64,000 nt of DNA. Origin: Rosa chinensis. Taxonomy: Eukaryota > Streptophyta > Magnoliopsida > Rosales > Rosaceae. The notes under the pieces are model-generated. The model was not told the DNA's origin. It made no database searches and saw nothing but the letters and a program-made list of their open reading frames with translations. Each line of letters opens with the position of its first letter. The first letter of the stretch is position 1. The stretch lies in assembly GCF_002994745.2 (NCBI RefSeq), contig NC_037091.1, forward strand, positions 29,890,289-29,954,288, written 5' to 3'. Both the position numbers and the translations under genes were made by a program. Shown here piece after piece: positions 11,302-21,739 of the stretch.

Positions 11302-11604
11302 TGAATTAGTTACGTAATAATTGGCGTCAAGATTAGCTTAATTCTTGTGTCTAGAATGCAATTACGCACATATTAATGCGTGTAACACAAAACTTAACAG
11401 AAATAAAAGTACGTATAGAACTGAAACTTATCTTATAGTGTGGAGTCTAATTTGTAATATGTATTTCGGAATAGAACCTATTGAGTTATTTTTCCTGCAG
11501 CTTTGTATACATCATCAGTGCCAATAGCAAAATAGAAAGTCATCTTTTATTCATTTATTAAAATAAATTAGAAAATAAAAATAATTGAGCAAAGTATTTA
11601 TTTC
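11302..11604. other. Intergenic DNA, nothing recognised
   Basis: AT-rich sequence between a MITE and the Copia LTR; only short reading frames without recognisable domains. Confidence 0.5.
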
Positions 11605-11609
11605 CTTTT

Positions 11610-11840
11610 TGTTTAAGGAAAACTAAATTGGGAGAGAATTGGATGATGCTTTCATTGATAATAGAGGCCTCTTTATATAGAGGATTATAAGACATAGAAT
11701 CAGAGTTGTACAAGGATAGTTAATAGTACAATTAATCGGATATCTATGAATATCTCCGAGAATATCTCCAATTCCTAACCCTATTTAGGTCAAGTAACCT
11801 AGAATTTGGGCCAGACACATATTCTGGATTTACTTGAACA
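11610..11840 (-). repeat. 3' LTR of Copia copy 1
   Basis: 231-bp LTR ending the element on the minus strand. It contains the palindromic TATA region CCTCTTTATATAGAGG at about 11668-11683, read as TCTATATAAAG on the coding strand. Confidence 0.92.
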
Positions 11841-11989
11841 CTCTCCCTTGTGTCGCCCAAACGTGGTGCTTCTTTCGTTGCCTTATTAAAAACCTTGCCG
11901 AGTAACAAAAATCTTATGGGACAAAAATAACCTCGGTCGAAGGGGAAAAAGAGCACAACACACTCTTCACGTTTCGAGACCATATATGT

Positions 11990-12148
11990 AGACACCTCCC
12001 CATGATGTCTGCATCTCCCCCTGACGACAACGGTCATTGGAGTTCGGATAACTTCCGCAAACAATGCCACCAACATGTTTCTCGAAAGTGGAATTTAGGC
12101 AATGACTTAGTGAGCAAGCCTGCCGCACGGTCCTCAGATTGAACCTAG
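11990..12148 (-). pseudogene. Copia RNase H C-terminus fragment (copy 1, distal part)
   Basis: The minus strand encodes AAGLLTKSLPKFHFRE, the conserved end of Copia RNase H (the LTKSLP motif). It is separated from the rest of the domain by the solo LTR inserted at 12154 and runs directly toward the 3' LTR. No intact frame remains. Confidence 0.8.
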
Positions 12149-12153
12149 TTCAC

Positions 12154-14677
12154 TGTAAGACCTCAGAAATTTGTTATTAATTCCTAAATGTTTCCTGGGA
12201 TTATTAAAGTGCTCGTTTGTACGATTTCTGGGTTCGAGGGTGGAGTGGAATTATTTTCGAACGAATAATTATTCGAAGTGCATGTTTTAGGTTTTGTGAG
12301 AACTTCGTGGATATGCGGAACGCGAGAATCGGAGTTCGTATGAAGAAGTTATGGCATTCGGAAAAAGTTTCTATTTTGGTTAAATAGGAAAAAAATCAGA
12401 AAAATCAGAAGTTTCCGAAATGGGAAACTTTTTCTCTCTCTTCGGTCCCGACCCCGGTTCGCCCCCTCACCTTCGCCGGCCGATTTCTTCCTCCTCTGGC
12501 CACCTTTTGCTTCGATTCCAAAGGGAATCCTGCTCTCCTCAGTCCCCTCTACACGTCTGTGGTGGTGATTCGTCGTGGGAAGCACCGTAGACGATGCTAC
12601 AAGGCCGAGAAGTTGAACGGTGGAGCTGCACCCAAGAAGGCTTGCAGCGATTTGATCTATGGTGATCGAATTTTGGAGTTTTTGAAACTAGGGTTTTTCG
12701 AATCCTTCGGCTTGCGAGGTAAAATTATATTTTTTGGCTCATAATCTGATTATGGTGTAGTTATGAAAGTTTCAATTGGAGTTGGGATGAAGAACTTTGA
12801 TGTTGGAAGTTTTGTCAAATTTTGACTTTGGTTTGGTGGCGGTGCCGCCACTGTGGTGGTGTTTTCCTGCAGTTTCCAGCCACCTCAGGGACAGTTTCTA
12901 TTCCTGATTTCGATCTACTCGTCGATACGAGCATTTCGATATATAGTTTGTAATTTTTGGAAATCGTATGAGCATGTTATGAATTTTCCAAGTTTTAGGG
13001 TTTTCGGTTCGAACGGTTTTCTATCCGTGAGGATTCGGCCGTTCAATCGACTTGTAGTTTTGATTTTTTGATCGTAGAAGTGTTCCAAAGACGTTGGATG
13101 GTCTCGGATGAGGATCCGACTATGGATAGTCGTATAATTGTGTTTTGTGAATTGTGTGGTATTGAGTGTGACCTTGATGTGATTAGGTGATTGATGGAAT
13201 TGTGTGAGCGGAGTTTGGATGATTTTGTGCTTGTCTTGGTATTTGTGTGAAGACGCAGCTGGAGTTAGAGGTGAGTAAATCTCACGTGGTTCATTTACGA
13301 ACGGATTTATTTTATTACTCGGAATTACTTGTATAATTGTTAAATCATTTTCGAAACAAATTTTAAAATATATGAACTTGATCGACAACGGTTCATGGGT
13401 AAGTTAAAACAATGTTTTGATATAAAATGATTTTCCAGAAATTTATAAAACTATAGTTGGTATTAGTGGCATCCCTGAGTGGATGACTACGTATATATAT
13501 ATTTACGTGAAATATATATATCTTGGTGGAATTGAGTGTGTATTTTACTATTGTTGTGCAATGTGATGTTGAGGAAAATATATGATTTTGGAAATAAAAG
13601 ATGGTTTTGTTGGCTTTGAGTTTTGAAAGAATAGGTATGGTTTTGGTGATGATTTGAGTTGAGGAACAATATTTGGAAAATGATTTCATTATTGTTTGAG
13701 GCTATTGGAGATGAGGAAACAATAGTATGTGATGACTTGTGTGGTGATCTATGTGATGACCTGTGTGGTGATCTGTGTGATGAGCTGTGTGGTGGTTGGC
13801 GTTATTAATGGATGTTTTTAGTAAATGCTTCTATTTATTTCTATTATTGAATTGTTTGTTTTCTTGGTAATCTCCTGAACTAAATTCTATGCAGGGATTA
13901 CTGTTTCTGAATTGATTGTTTTAATGTAATCTCCTGAACTAAGTTATATGCAGGGATTACTATGATTTTATTGGTTGTTTTAATGTAATTCCCTGAACTA
14001 AATTTTATGCAGGGATTACTATGATTTTTATTAATTCAATTGTAAGTGCGGTTGTGGTTTGAGACTTGTAGTGAGTTGTGAATGAGTTGTGAGGTCATCG
14101 TTTTGACAAATGCTTTATGTTGAGGGGAAGTGAATGTGATTTGTCGTTGAGATGATATGATATGATATGAACTTGATGTTTGGTTGTGTTTTGTGAAATT
14201 AAATATTGTTGCTTTAATTCATCTCACGAATTGAGAGATTATAAGCATGCGTGAAGTGAGTCACTTTATTTGAGTTTACTCATACGGGCTGAAAAGCTTA
14301 CCGGGTTTGTTTTGTTCATTCCCGGTGCACTATTCTATGGTGTAGGGGTTTTTGTGCATGTTTGATTATCGAGTGTTCATTAACAAAGCTGAGGTGTACG
14401 TTCGATGGCGTGGACGTGGAAGGGTGCTCTTAGTTTTAAGTCTTCCGCTGGGTAGTGAGTTGTGGTGGGTGTGTTTACTTATTAAATTGTCATTCAGTTT
14501 GATTTGTAAACTATCTGTAATGTAATATGTGACTCTAAAGAACGAGTCGGTATTGACATTGTGAGTTCAGTTTGTTTGTTGCTTAGTTTAAATGAAAAAT
14601 TTTCTATATGTGTTTTCTTATGTTTGTTCTTGCGTTTCGGATTTGAATTTTCTTTATTCAAAATTCGGGGCATGACA
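12154..14677 (+). mobile_element. Solo LTR (family A, copy 3), 2524 bp, TSD TTCAC, nested in Copia copy 1
   Basis: It runs from TGTAAGACCTC to GGGGCATGACA and is flanked by TTCAC at 12149-12153 and 14678-14682. The empty site is visible in Copia copy 2 at about 33424-33440, where GTTCACTTTGATCTTG is uninterrupted, so the insertion is proven by comparison within the window. It is about 97% similar by eye to the LTR at 1-1458 in the first 200 compared bases, and has three instead of five subrepeats. Confidence 0.97.
13866..14020 (+). repeat. Subrepeat array in LTR A copy 3 (3 units)
   Basis: Three units carry the same stem arms as the other family A copies, with loops AACTAAATTCTATG, AACTAAGTTATATG and AACTAAATTTTATG. 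Two fewer units than in copies 1 and 2 shows array length changes between close relatives. Confidence 0.8.
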
Positions 14678-14682
14678 TTCAC

Positions 14683-15640
14683 TTTGATCTTGAGGAGAGT
14701 TTGTTGTTGCTGATTATACTTGGTGTAGTCGCTTTTGATGTAGCCTTGCTTCAAAACAAGCAGCATCTATCATGGGCGTGCTTAAAAGCTTGACCTTGTC
14801 AAAATGCCTAAGCATCTATCAACACGATGCTCAAGTTCTAAACCGGGACATAATCATGTTCTCCCAAAATCCTTCATCTCAAAATCAGATTTCAAGTGTT
14901 CAGCGGTTTCCCTAAACTCTTTAAGAGCTTCCAATAAAGATCATGTCCAACATGAACTGCGATAGAATCCGAAACTTGTTATGGAAACGCGCGGGCATAT
15001 CTCTTCCCAAGTAGTCACTTTAGTGAGGGTTTCAACCTTATTGCAAACGCGCTTCGTGGTCTGGAGCCACTTGACTTGGCAAAATGAAGTTCACCATGAA
15101 CCTTCATGTATATTCCTCATCTAGATCCCTATAGAGATAAGTAGTGACCACATTTGTAAGCTGCATGATCAGTTATTCGAAACTACCAAACTAACGAGGT
15201 AGTAGAGTGCAGTGACATCCATTACGAAAGAATATGTCTCATCGTAGTCAATTCCATGGCGTTTTATGAGAAGCCTTGCGCCAGAAGGTGAGATTACTAT
15301 CTCTTTTTCTCAACACGCTTTCTAACGAAGACCCATTAGTCAATATGTTTTATATTAGGAGGTGTTGGCATCATGGCTCGAAAACCTTCCTCTTCGTTAG
15401 AGAATCCAACTTAACATGGATCACATCTTTCCATTTAGGCCAAATTTCTCTATGTTGGCATTCATTCATCAACGGAGCGTGGTTTGATATCATTGGACTC
15501 AACGAACTCATGCGCAACGAAATGCGCAACTACATCATCAATTATGATGGAGTTTCTATCCCACTTCTCATGTACACTAGTGTAATTTTCATAAAGCTCT
15601 ATGTTCTCAGGAATAGGTTTTGACGTTGAGGTATCCCCCA
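14683..15640 (-). pseudogene. Copia RNase H and RT fragments (copy 1)
   Basis: The minus strand encodes the RNase H segment KQGYIKSDYTKYN, then jumps at about 14767 to the RT N-terminal half; the stretch corresponding to 33515-34100 of copy 2 is missing. RT remnants include the region preceding the palm domain (compare 34671-34853 of copy 2). Stops and frameshifts occur throughout, so no enzyme can be made. Confidence 0.75.
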
Positions 15641-16704
15641 ACGATAACCATAATCTGGAAGATTGGCATGAGACGGATTTTGAGTCTTGATGATCAAAGG
15701 ATTGGGATGTGCCAAAGTATCATTCGAACGCAGGGGCCTCCCATGCATCCTTGCTAGGGCCATGGCCTATAACGCCAGAGTGCCACTCTCTTTGGCGTTG
15801 TTGCCATGCCTACCTCAGTGTAGGGTGGTGCTACGTCCTCTCGTAGGGACGTCGTTCCTTGCAGGCATATTTGCAGCAGATGTATGATCTCATCACTTTA
15901 ACAGGGATCGAGACGAGACTTAGTGGGGACAGGCCATGACAATTCTTGTCGTTCCTGCTGAACATCTGTGTTCTTTTCTCCCCCTAACGATGGGAAGACT
16001 GTCTCATCAAAGTGACATCCACAAATCTAGCGGTAAGGAGATCGTCTAGCAAGGGCATTAAGTGGCAGATGATTTTTAGAGTCTGCAATCCAATGTAGTT
16101 GCCCTTTCGTCTGTAAGGACCCATCATAGAGCATTGTGGTGGCCCAATTGTCACATAAATGGCACACTCAAATATGCGTAAGTACGATACTTGTACCTAG
16201 TCGCTAGCTGTAATGCAGAGGTAGATTGAGTGGCTGTAGGTCGTAGACAAATTAGCATAGCTGCATGCGATATTGCATCACCCCAAGAGGATATAAGGAG
16301 ATTGGTGTGCATTATCAGTGTCCGGACTATCATTATAGTCGTTTCCGCGAGACCAATTGGGTGTGTTCATGGGAATATGATGCCCAACATCAGTCCCAAT
16401 GCAATAACCATCGAAGGTCTTCAATGTAAACTTTCTAGCATTGTCAAGTCCAATTGACAGAATAGGATGATCCGGAGAGTGAGTCTGTTGTCATATGATG
16501 TGTGCTAGGAGTGTAATATACGCAGGATTTATGTGGACAATGGCACAACATGTGACCAACATGTTTGCGTGTCAACCAACATCATGAGATATTTAACGTC
16601 CGGAGGTTGGTTGAATCAGTCCACAAAATCCCCACAGATTCTATGTAAGAACAGAATGAGTATTGTCATATCCTTTACATAGGACGGTCTCAGTCCTAAT
16701 TTCC
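15641..16704 (-). pseudogene. Copia integrase fragment (copy 1)
   Basis: The minus strand near 16380-16500 encodes DHPILSIGLDNARKF, matching the Copia integrase core in which a catalytic Asp is followed by NAGEF; here the segment reads NARKF. Multiple stops are present. The same region is found at 53403-54560 of copy 2, confirming the alignment. Confidence 0.7.
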
Positions 16705-17217
16705 TTAAGGAACCGGCTTTGTAAATGAGCGAGAGGCTTTAGAATCAACCAATGAGGATTTTGGTTGGGCCTGAGCGTCTGAAACGTTATTTGAAGTAAA
16801 GTTGGTGATTGCAACATCACCTAGGGTGCCATTACCATGATGGACGCCATCCATGGAGTCATGGATAGGGACTGTGCCAGCCTTAGGCTGGTGGTGGACA
16901 GTGGCGGTGCCCGAGGCAGCGGCGGCAGTTATACTTAGTTCAGGAATTAACTTTTTCATGCTTCCTTTCGCTCGAGAGAAATGATGTTCATATGAAGTCT
17001 TTAGTAGATAGATCATCATATCATGACTAGGATGACCTATCCTATCGTGACAAAGCCAATATGTGTCTAAATCCAAGAGATCTTTTCTCATAACTTTATT
17101 GGATTTAATAGCTCGGATAGTGACATAGAGTCCACTAGAGAGACGCATAAACTTCTCTAAGATGCGCCTTTGTTCGCAATCGTTAGAGCCATTGCAAAGG
17201 AACTCATTTCTGTTCAT
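16705..17217 (-). pseudogene. Copia GAG-pre-integrase domain (copy 1)
   Basis: A 170-codon open stretch contains DLDTYWLCHDRIGHPSHDMM, the hallmark of the GAG-pre-integrase domain (usual form LWHxRLGHPS), which precedes integrase in Copia polyproteins. The stretch after about residue 85 is Ala/His/Pro-rich linker. It has no upstream continuity with protease or gag, so it is a remnant rather than a gene. Confidence 0.8.
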
Positions 17218-18009
17218 GCGATTTCACATGGAATCTGTTGGCTATTCATAGGTGTGATTTGCCCTAAGAGCATAGAGAGTTTTTGTGACAGTAATCAAGG
17301 TGCCATTTGGCAAGGGGAACTTGTGCTATTCCATGTCCTTGAATTAATACTGATGGCCCAGCCATCGTAGTCACAGAGTAATATGCTCAGAATCAAAATG
17401 GAGTCATAATGAAAAGAACACGAAATTTTATTCATAAGCCAATGGGATCACTCATATAAAATGGTATCAACCCCCTTACCATTGCGTATTGTTACTTATC
17501 GGGTGTAGAATAGATCTACTTCTTTTTGTACAGAATAACAAATGTACAAACTAATAAAGAGCGAGTCAATCTTCATAAATTTCATCGTAAATGTGAAATA
17601 CTTAATACAAATAAAAATCTGGGAGAGATAAAAAAGATGCAGGGTCGTTTGTCTGCTTGGTTAGTCAAACATGGGTTAGTTCATAGATCTACATCATTGT
17701 ATCTTAACCATTAGGAGAATCTAATCCAAATGCTTAGCTAATGCAAAATAAAGGTAGTCGTTTGACTTCTTTCAGTAACTCCAAAATAAATATGACCAGG
17801 TGAGTAGAGAGATGTTAGTGGAGCAAAGCTCGCTTAAGTACCACTTATCTCAAATCCTTCCTAGACATCATACTTATTTTGGATGAGCCTATGTGAAGAA
17901 AAACTAAACCAATGACATTTACTACAAAGTATATGACAATTGATTATTACATCTCTTGGAAAAATAAAGATTGAAACAGAATTGGCGATCTATTGATCCC
18001 AGCCAGAGT
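17218..18009 (-). other. Copia protease region, decayed beyond recognition (copy 1)
   Basis: By position this should encode the protease and the gag-pol junction. I see no D(S/T)G motif in an open frame. The corresponding part of copy 2 is interrupted by the solo LTR at 55464. Confidence 0.5.
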
Positions 18010-19081
18010 TGTAGTCTTTAACCCTTCACTCTAGATCATCTTCTTGATCTTCTTGTTCCATATAGTGAGGTTCTCTTGGTTCACAATACGCTTTGTAGGC
18101 GGTGACAATTTCTTCACGAGCTCTGCAAATGTGTGCCCAATGACCATACACTCCACATCGAGAACATACATCTCTTTGCTCAGACTCCATTGATTGAGGT
18201 GCTTTGAAAGCATCATTTAGATGGCTCTTAGTGTTGGTAGCGCCACCAACATGGCCAGAGGTGTTGCCTCCCTCTCTTTTTCCACGTTGACCTTTTCAGT
18301 TCCGTGTTCGCCTATTTTGGCGATTACCTTTCCAAGTAGAGCGATTATATGAACCAGAACATACAAATGTATCCCTAAGATTAGGGTTTCGCTCTTGGCG
18401 CCATCTCTTAGGGGCGCGACTATAATTGGATTCCGGAATATGCTCTGTTTCCATGAATCTTGAATTATAGTTCTTCACAAGGATGTTGTCATGCTTTTCA
18501 GCAACATTCATAGCTCTAATGAGCTCATGAAACCTTGTGATCCATCCTGCAATAACATCAATTCGATAGTTCTTAGCAACCATCAATGCAGAGACGGGGA
18601 AGGTAGAGAGAGTCTTCTCAATCAACATCGCATCTGTGATCTCTTTACCACAAAATTCCATTAAGGATTTAGTGCGAAGTGCTTCCGACTTGTAGTCAAA
18701 AACTGACTTGAAATCACAGAAGTGGAGGCTATGCCATCTCACTTGTAGGTCAGGAAGCAGTGAGTCACAGACGTTGCCAAATCTTTCTTCGAGTGAGACC
18801 CACAGCCTTCTGGGGTTTTCTTTATTCATACACTCATACTGGAGCGAATCATCCATATGACGAGTCATTAGAATGATGGTTTTCGCCTTATTTGCCTCTA
18901 AGATTGCTCTATTTGCTTCCAAAGCTTGAGCTTGCTCAACAGTTAGCACGTCCTGGCTAAGCTCGAGAATTGTATCCAGGATTCCATCGGCCTTGAGATG
19001 CTAGCGGACATCAAGAACCCACCTGTGATATCCAGAGCCAGATGTTCCCAATGGAGCAAAGTCCAATTTGTTCAGGTTACT
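18010..19081 (-). pseudogene. Copia gag (copy 1)
   Basis: The minus strand encodes a Copia capsid protein: the N-terminal SNLNKLDFAPLG motif, a 217-codon open core (18296-18949) with LWVSLEERFG and MLIEKTLSTFP, and a CCHC zinc knuckle CSRCGVYGHWAHIC at about 18125-18170 in another frame. The start codon, ATG in copy 2, is AAG here (19081-19083 region), and a TAG interrupts LDVR-HLKA near 19000. The knuckle is separated from the core by a frameshift. It is therefore a pseudogene, though the core is well preserved. Confidence 0.85.
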
Positions 19082-20179
19082 CTTCCTGAAAGTGAATAAG
19101 AAAAAGGGTTAGTTTCGGAGCCGAAAAAGCTACCACGAAAATATATAAAATTTCTGATCATAGTTGCTTCCAAGAAATTAGGAATTTCTGAGCGTAATTG
19201 CTTCCAAGAAATTCAATTCCAAGAGGTATTGGATTAGATCGAAACAATGACGTAAGTGGTCGATCATAAATTCTCTACAAACTCTAAGTTTGGAGATCTC
19301 AACAAGCTCTAAGCTTGGAGTGAGCACAAACCCCCACAGTTTGGCTTAATTAGGTCTCCCCTATGATGAAGAAAGGGGGGTAGAAGAAAGGGGTTTACAA
19401 ATCCCCAAGAAAAAGAAGAGAAATTGAATAAAAACTCAAAAAAGGGAACTTTTAGTAAAAAAAAAAACGTTGAAATAGGTTTCCAGACAATTTGGCAGGA
19501 AAAAGTCATAGGAAAAAGTGGCTGGAAAAGTCCCCGAAAAGTGGCCGGCGATATTTGACCAGCAGTGTTGACCGAGTTGCTGGTGTGGCAGATATGCTGA
19601 CGTAGCAGTGGGTCCCGAGTGCTGACGTGGAAGTGGGTCCCGGGTGCTGACTTGGCAGAATCTGATTATGTGTCTGCTGACGTGGCAGACTCTGATGATG
19701 GGTTTGTTCTGGGCTGCATCAGTGGGCCTGTTTCTGGGCTTCTTTCTTTCTTCTTCTGGGCTGGGCCACCTGCTTCTTTCTTCTTCCCCCCTTTTTTTCT
19801 TTTTCTTTTCTCTGCCGGTTCAAGGTGCAGCATGTACTTTTAGCCGGTTCAGTGGTTAAACGGCCGGTTCGGGGGAAGATGATTCTGGGGAAGATGATTC
19901 TGGTTCTTGGATTATGGGAATAAGGCGCTACCGTTGACAAAATTTAGTAGCAATTGGAGGTCCAAAAAGTGGTGAACTGGTGGAATATTTGCAGCGGGTT
20001 GTTTGGAGCTTTTGTTGGCCGGTTCGGTAGGTTTTCGGCGGGTTCTGCCGCCTGTTCTGGATTCTTGGGGTCGAGGGCTTCAATTTGTGTGTCAGAGGCA
20101 GAAAATGTTTCAAGGTTTTGTATTCGGATTTGGGGTTTTGGCTATTAGGTTTTAGAGTTAAGGCGTCGTGCTGATAACG
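19082..20179 (-). other. Copia leader (copy 1) with GCTGACGTGGCA repeats
   Basis: About 1.1 kb between the gag start and the 5' LTR. At 19575-19690 the plus strand repeats a GTGCTGACGTGGCAGTGGGT theme about five times. Immediately inside the LTR lies GTGCTGATAACGTG, also present in copy 2 (59534-59547), a candidate primer-binding region read on the minus strand. No protein is apparent. Confidence 0.6.
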
Positions 20180-20403
20180 TGTTTAAGGAAAACTGAATTG
20201 GGAGATAATTGAATCGTGCTTTCATTGATAATAGGGGCCTCTTTATATAGAGGATTACAAGACATAGAATCAAAGTTGTACAAGGAAAGTTAATCGTACA
20301 ATTAATCGAATATCTATGAATATCTTTAATTCCTAACCCTATTACAACTAAGTCAAGTAACCTAGAGTTTGGGCCAGACACATATACTGAATTTACTTGA
20401 ACA
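20180..20403 (-). repeat. 5' LTR of Copia copy 1
   Basis: 224-bp LTR, 5' end of the minus-strand element, matching 11610-11840. It lacks part of the ATCTCCGAGAATATCTCC stretch found in the other LTR. Confidence 0.92.
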
Positions 20404-20504
20404 CTTTTCTCTCTCTCTCTCTGGTGTGAAGTGAGGGTGACCAATGGATAATTTTTTTTTTCTAGGTTCAACTTTCAACTATAGACACCCGTGCCAATTT
20501 CAAA

Positions 20505-20985
20505 TATTTTGTTTACCAACCAGAGAGATTCTTAGGTGAGGAACCCATACCAACTCATTTCTTCAACCAACCACTTAAAATTCGACACCTCTGCAATTTT
20601 TTTCCATGCTGGCATCTGCTTGGAGGACTCCAAAATGGCTCCAAAATTTCAGTCAAATTTTATCTTTCCCTCCTCCTAAATTTCAGCTACTACTATTATG
20701 ACCGTCAGATTAAAGCAACAGCTATAATTCATCTCTATCACTATATAGTTCATCTCTAACAAGATCATTTTTCCTTCTAGCCTGGGTTTCTTCTTCTTCG
20801 TCCCCCCCCCCCCTCCCTCTCTTCTGTTTCCTTCTTCTATAGCGATTAATTCGTATTTGTGAATCCTTTACTGGTCTTTATCCTCCTCTGAGGATATCTT
20901 TAATTATTACTTGTGCAATTTTTATTTTAATTGGGTTTTCTTGTTAGGCTCTTCTCCTTCGTAGGTGTGTGTATGAATTGGTTAT
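20505..20985 (+). repeat. Inverted duplicate of the resistance-gene upstream region (left arm)
   Basis: From the CCAACCAGAGAGATTCTTAG block through CTTCTATAGCGATTAATTC this matches the reverse complement of about 27090-27545, and weaker similarity continues to about 20985 against 26970. It includes an ATGGCTCCAAAATTTCAGTC start-like segment (20635) that opens a 75-codon frame in the other copy but hits a stop after a few codons here. A C12 run sits at 20802-20813. The left end abuts the Copia copy 1 target site region. Confidence 0.7.
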
Positions 20986-21302
20986 GATGAGCTTTTTTTT
21001 TTTTTGGGTCAATTTTATATGTAAATTAACTGGGTGATTGGGTTTTGAGGACAATTTTAAAAATCTTAGGTTTTTTTAGTCTGGACTCTGGAGTATGGAT
21101 GTGAGTTGGCTTTATATGTTCTAGAGTTACATATCATGAATCAAACTGTATTTTGCATCTGTTACTTAACATCTGTTAAAATGATTATAGGGTTGTATAC
21201 ATGGAATACAACATAATATGATGTGCAAGATCTCTATTTCTTTCTCCTTCTTCTACTAACTTGAAACATTGTGGTATTATTTTGCATTAAATTGTTTGAC
21301 AG

Positions 21303-21503
21303 CAAGGTTATTGCACTTGGAAATTGAAAGGGGATGATCTCAATCTCATCCAAGAAGTACAGAAGCAAGGACATAATCTTAGTGAAATTGGAGCACTGGT
21401 AGAAGACATTGGGGGCTTTTTGTGCAGCGATTGCTTGAATCTTGGTTACGATCTTAGTAGGCACAGCCTAATTGATGCAGACAGATTCTATAGGGATCAT
21501 TGA
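21303..21503 (+). pseudogene. Orphan terminal-exon candidate, 66 codons
   Basis: An open frame starts right after a splice-acceptor-like TTGTTTGACAG and ends in TGA at 21501-21503, followed by a plausible 3' UTR (AATGAATTGG near 21595). The peptide is rich in ordinary residues, for example GDDLNLIQEVQKQGHNLSEI and LCSDCLNLGYDLSRHSLIDA, and does not look like random AT-rich translation. I do not recognise the family. No upstream coding exon could be joined with confidence, so it may be the last exon of a broken gene. Confidence 0.35.
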
Positions 21504-21739
21504 GCTCAATGGCTAGTTATTTGATTTGTCTTTTGTCATTGGTTCAGCTTTTCAATTTTCATGCATTGTCATGGTTGTAAACTTCCCTTCGATAAATGAA
21601 TTGGATTTTCCATGTTAAGTTCCTCATTCTGTTCTATAAGCTTTGCTTCATCAATGAATTGAATCTCCGATCAAAAAGAAAAGAAAGGAACAAAAGAGGA
21701 GAAAACTTTTGCACAAAAATCCAACATACTCAATTCATA

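Larger units (their letters stand above)
11610..20403 (-). mobile_element. Decayed Copia retrotransposon (copy 1) with both LTRs, TSD CTTTT
   Basis: Short LTRs at 11610-11840 and 20180-20403 both run TGTT...AACA and are flanked by perfect CTTTT duplications at 11605-11609 and 20404-20408. Genes lie on the minus strand in Copia order from right to left: leader, gag with zinc knuckle, GAG-pre-integrase, integrase, reverse transcriptase, RNase H. LTRs differ at roughly one base in sixteen by eye, plus indels, so the insertion is old. A solo LTR (12154-14677) later inserted into the RNase H end. Compared with the second copy near 33500-34100, about 590 bp of RT/RNase H are deleted at about 14767. 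No gene is intact. Confidence 0.95.
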
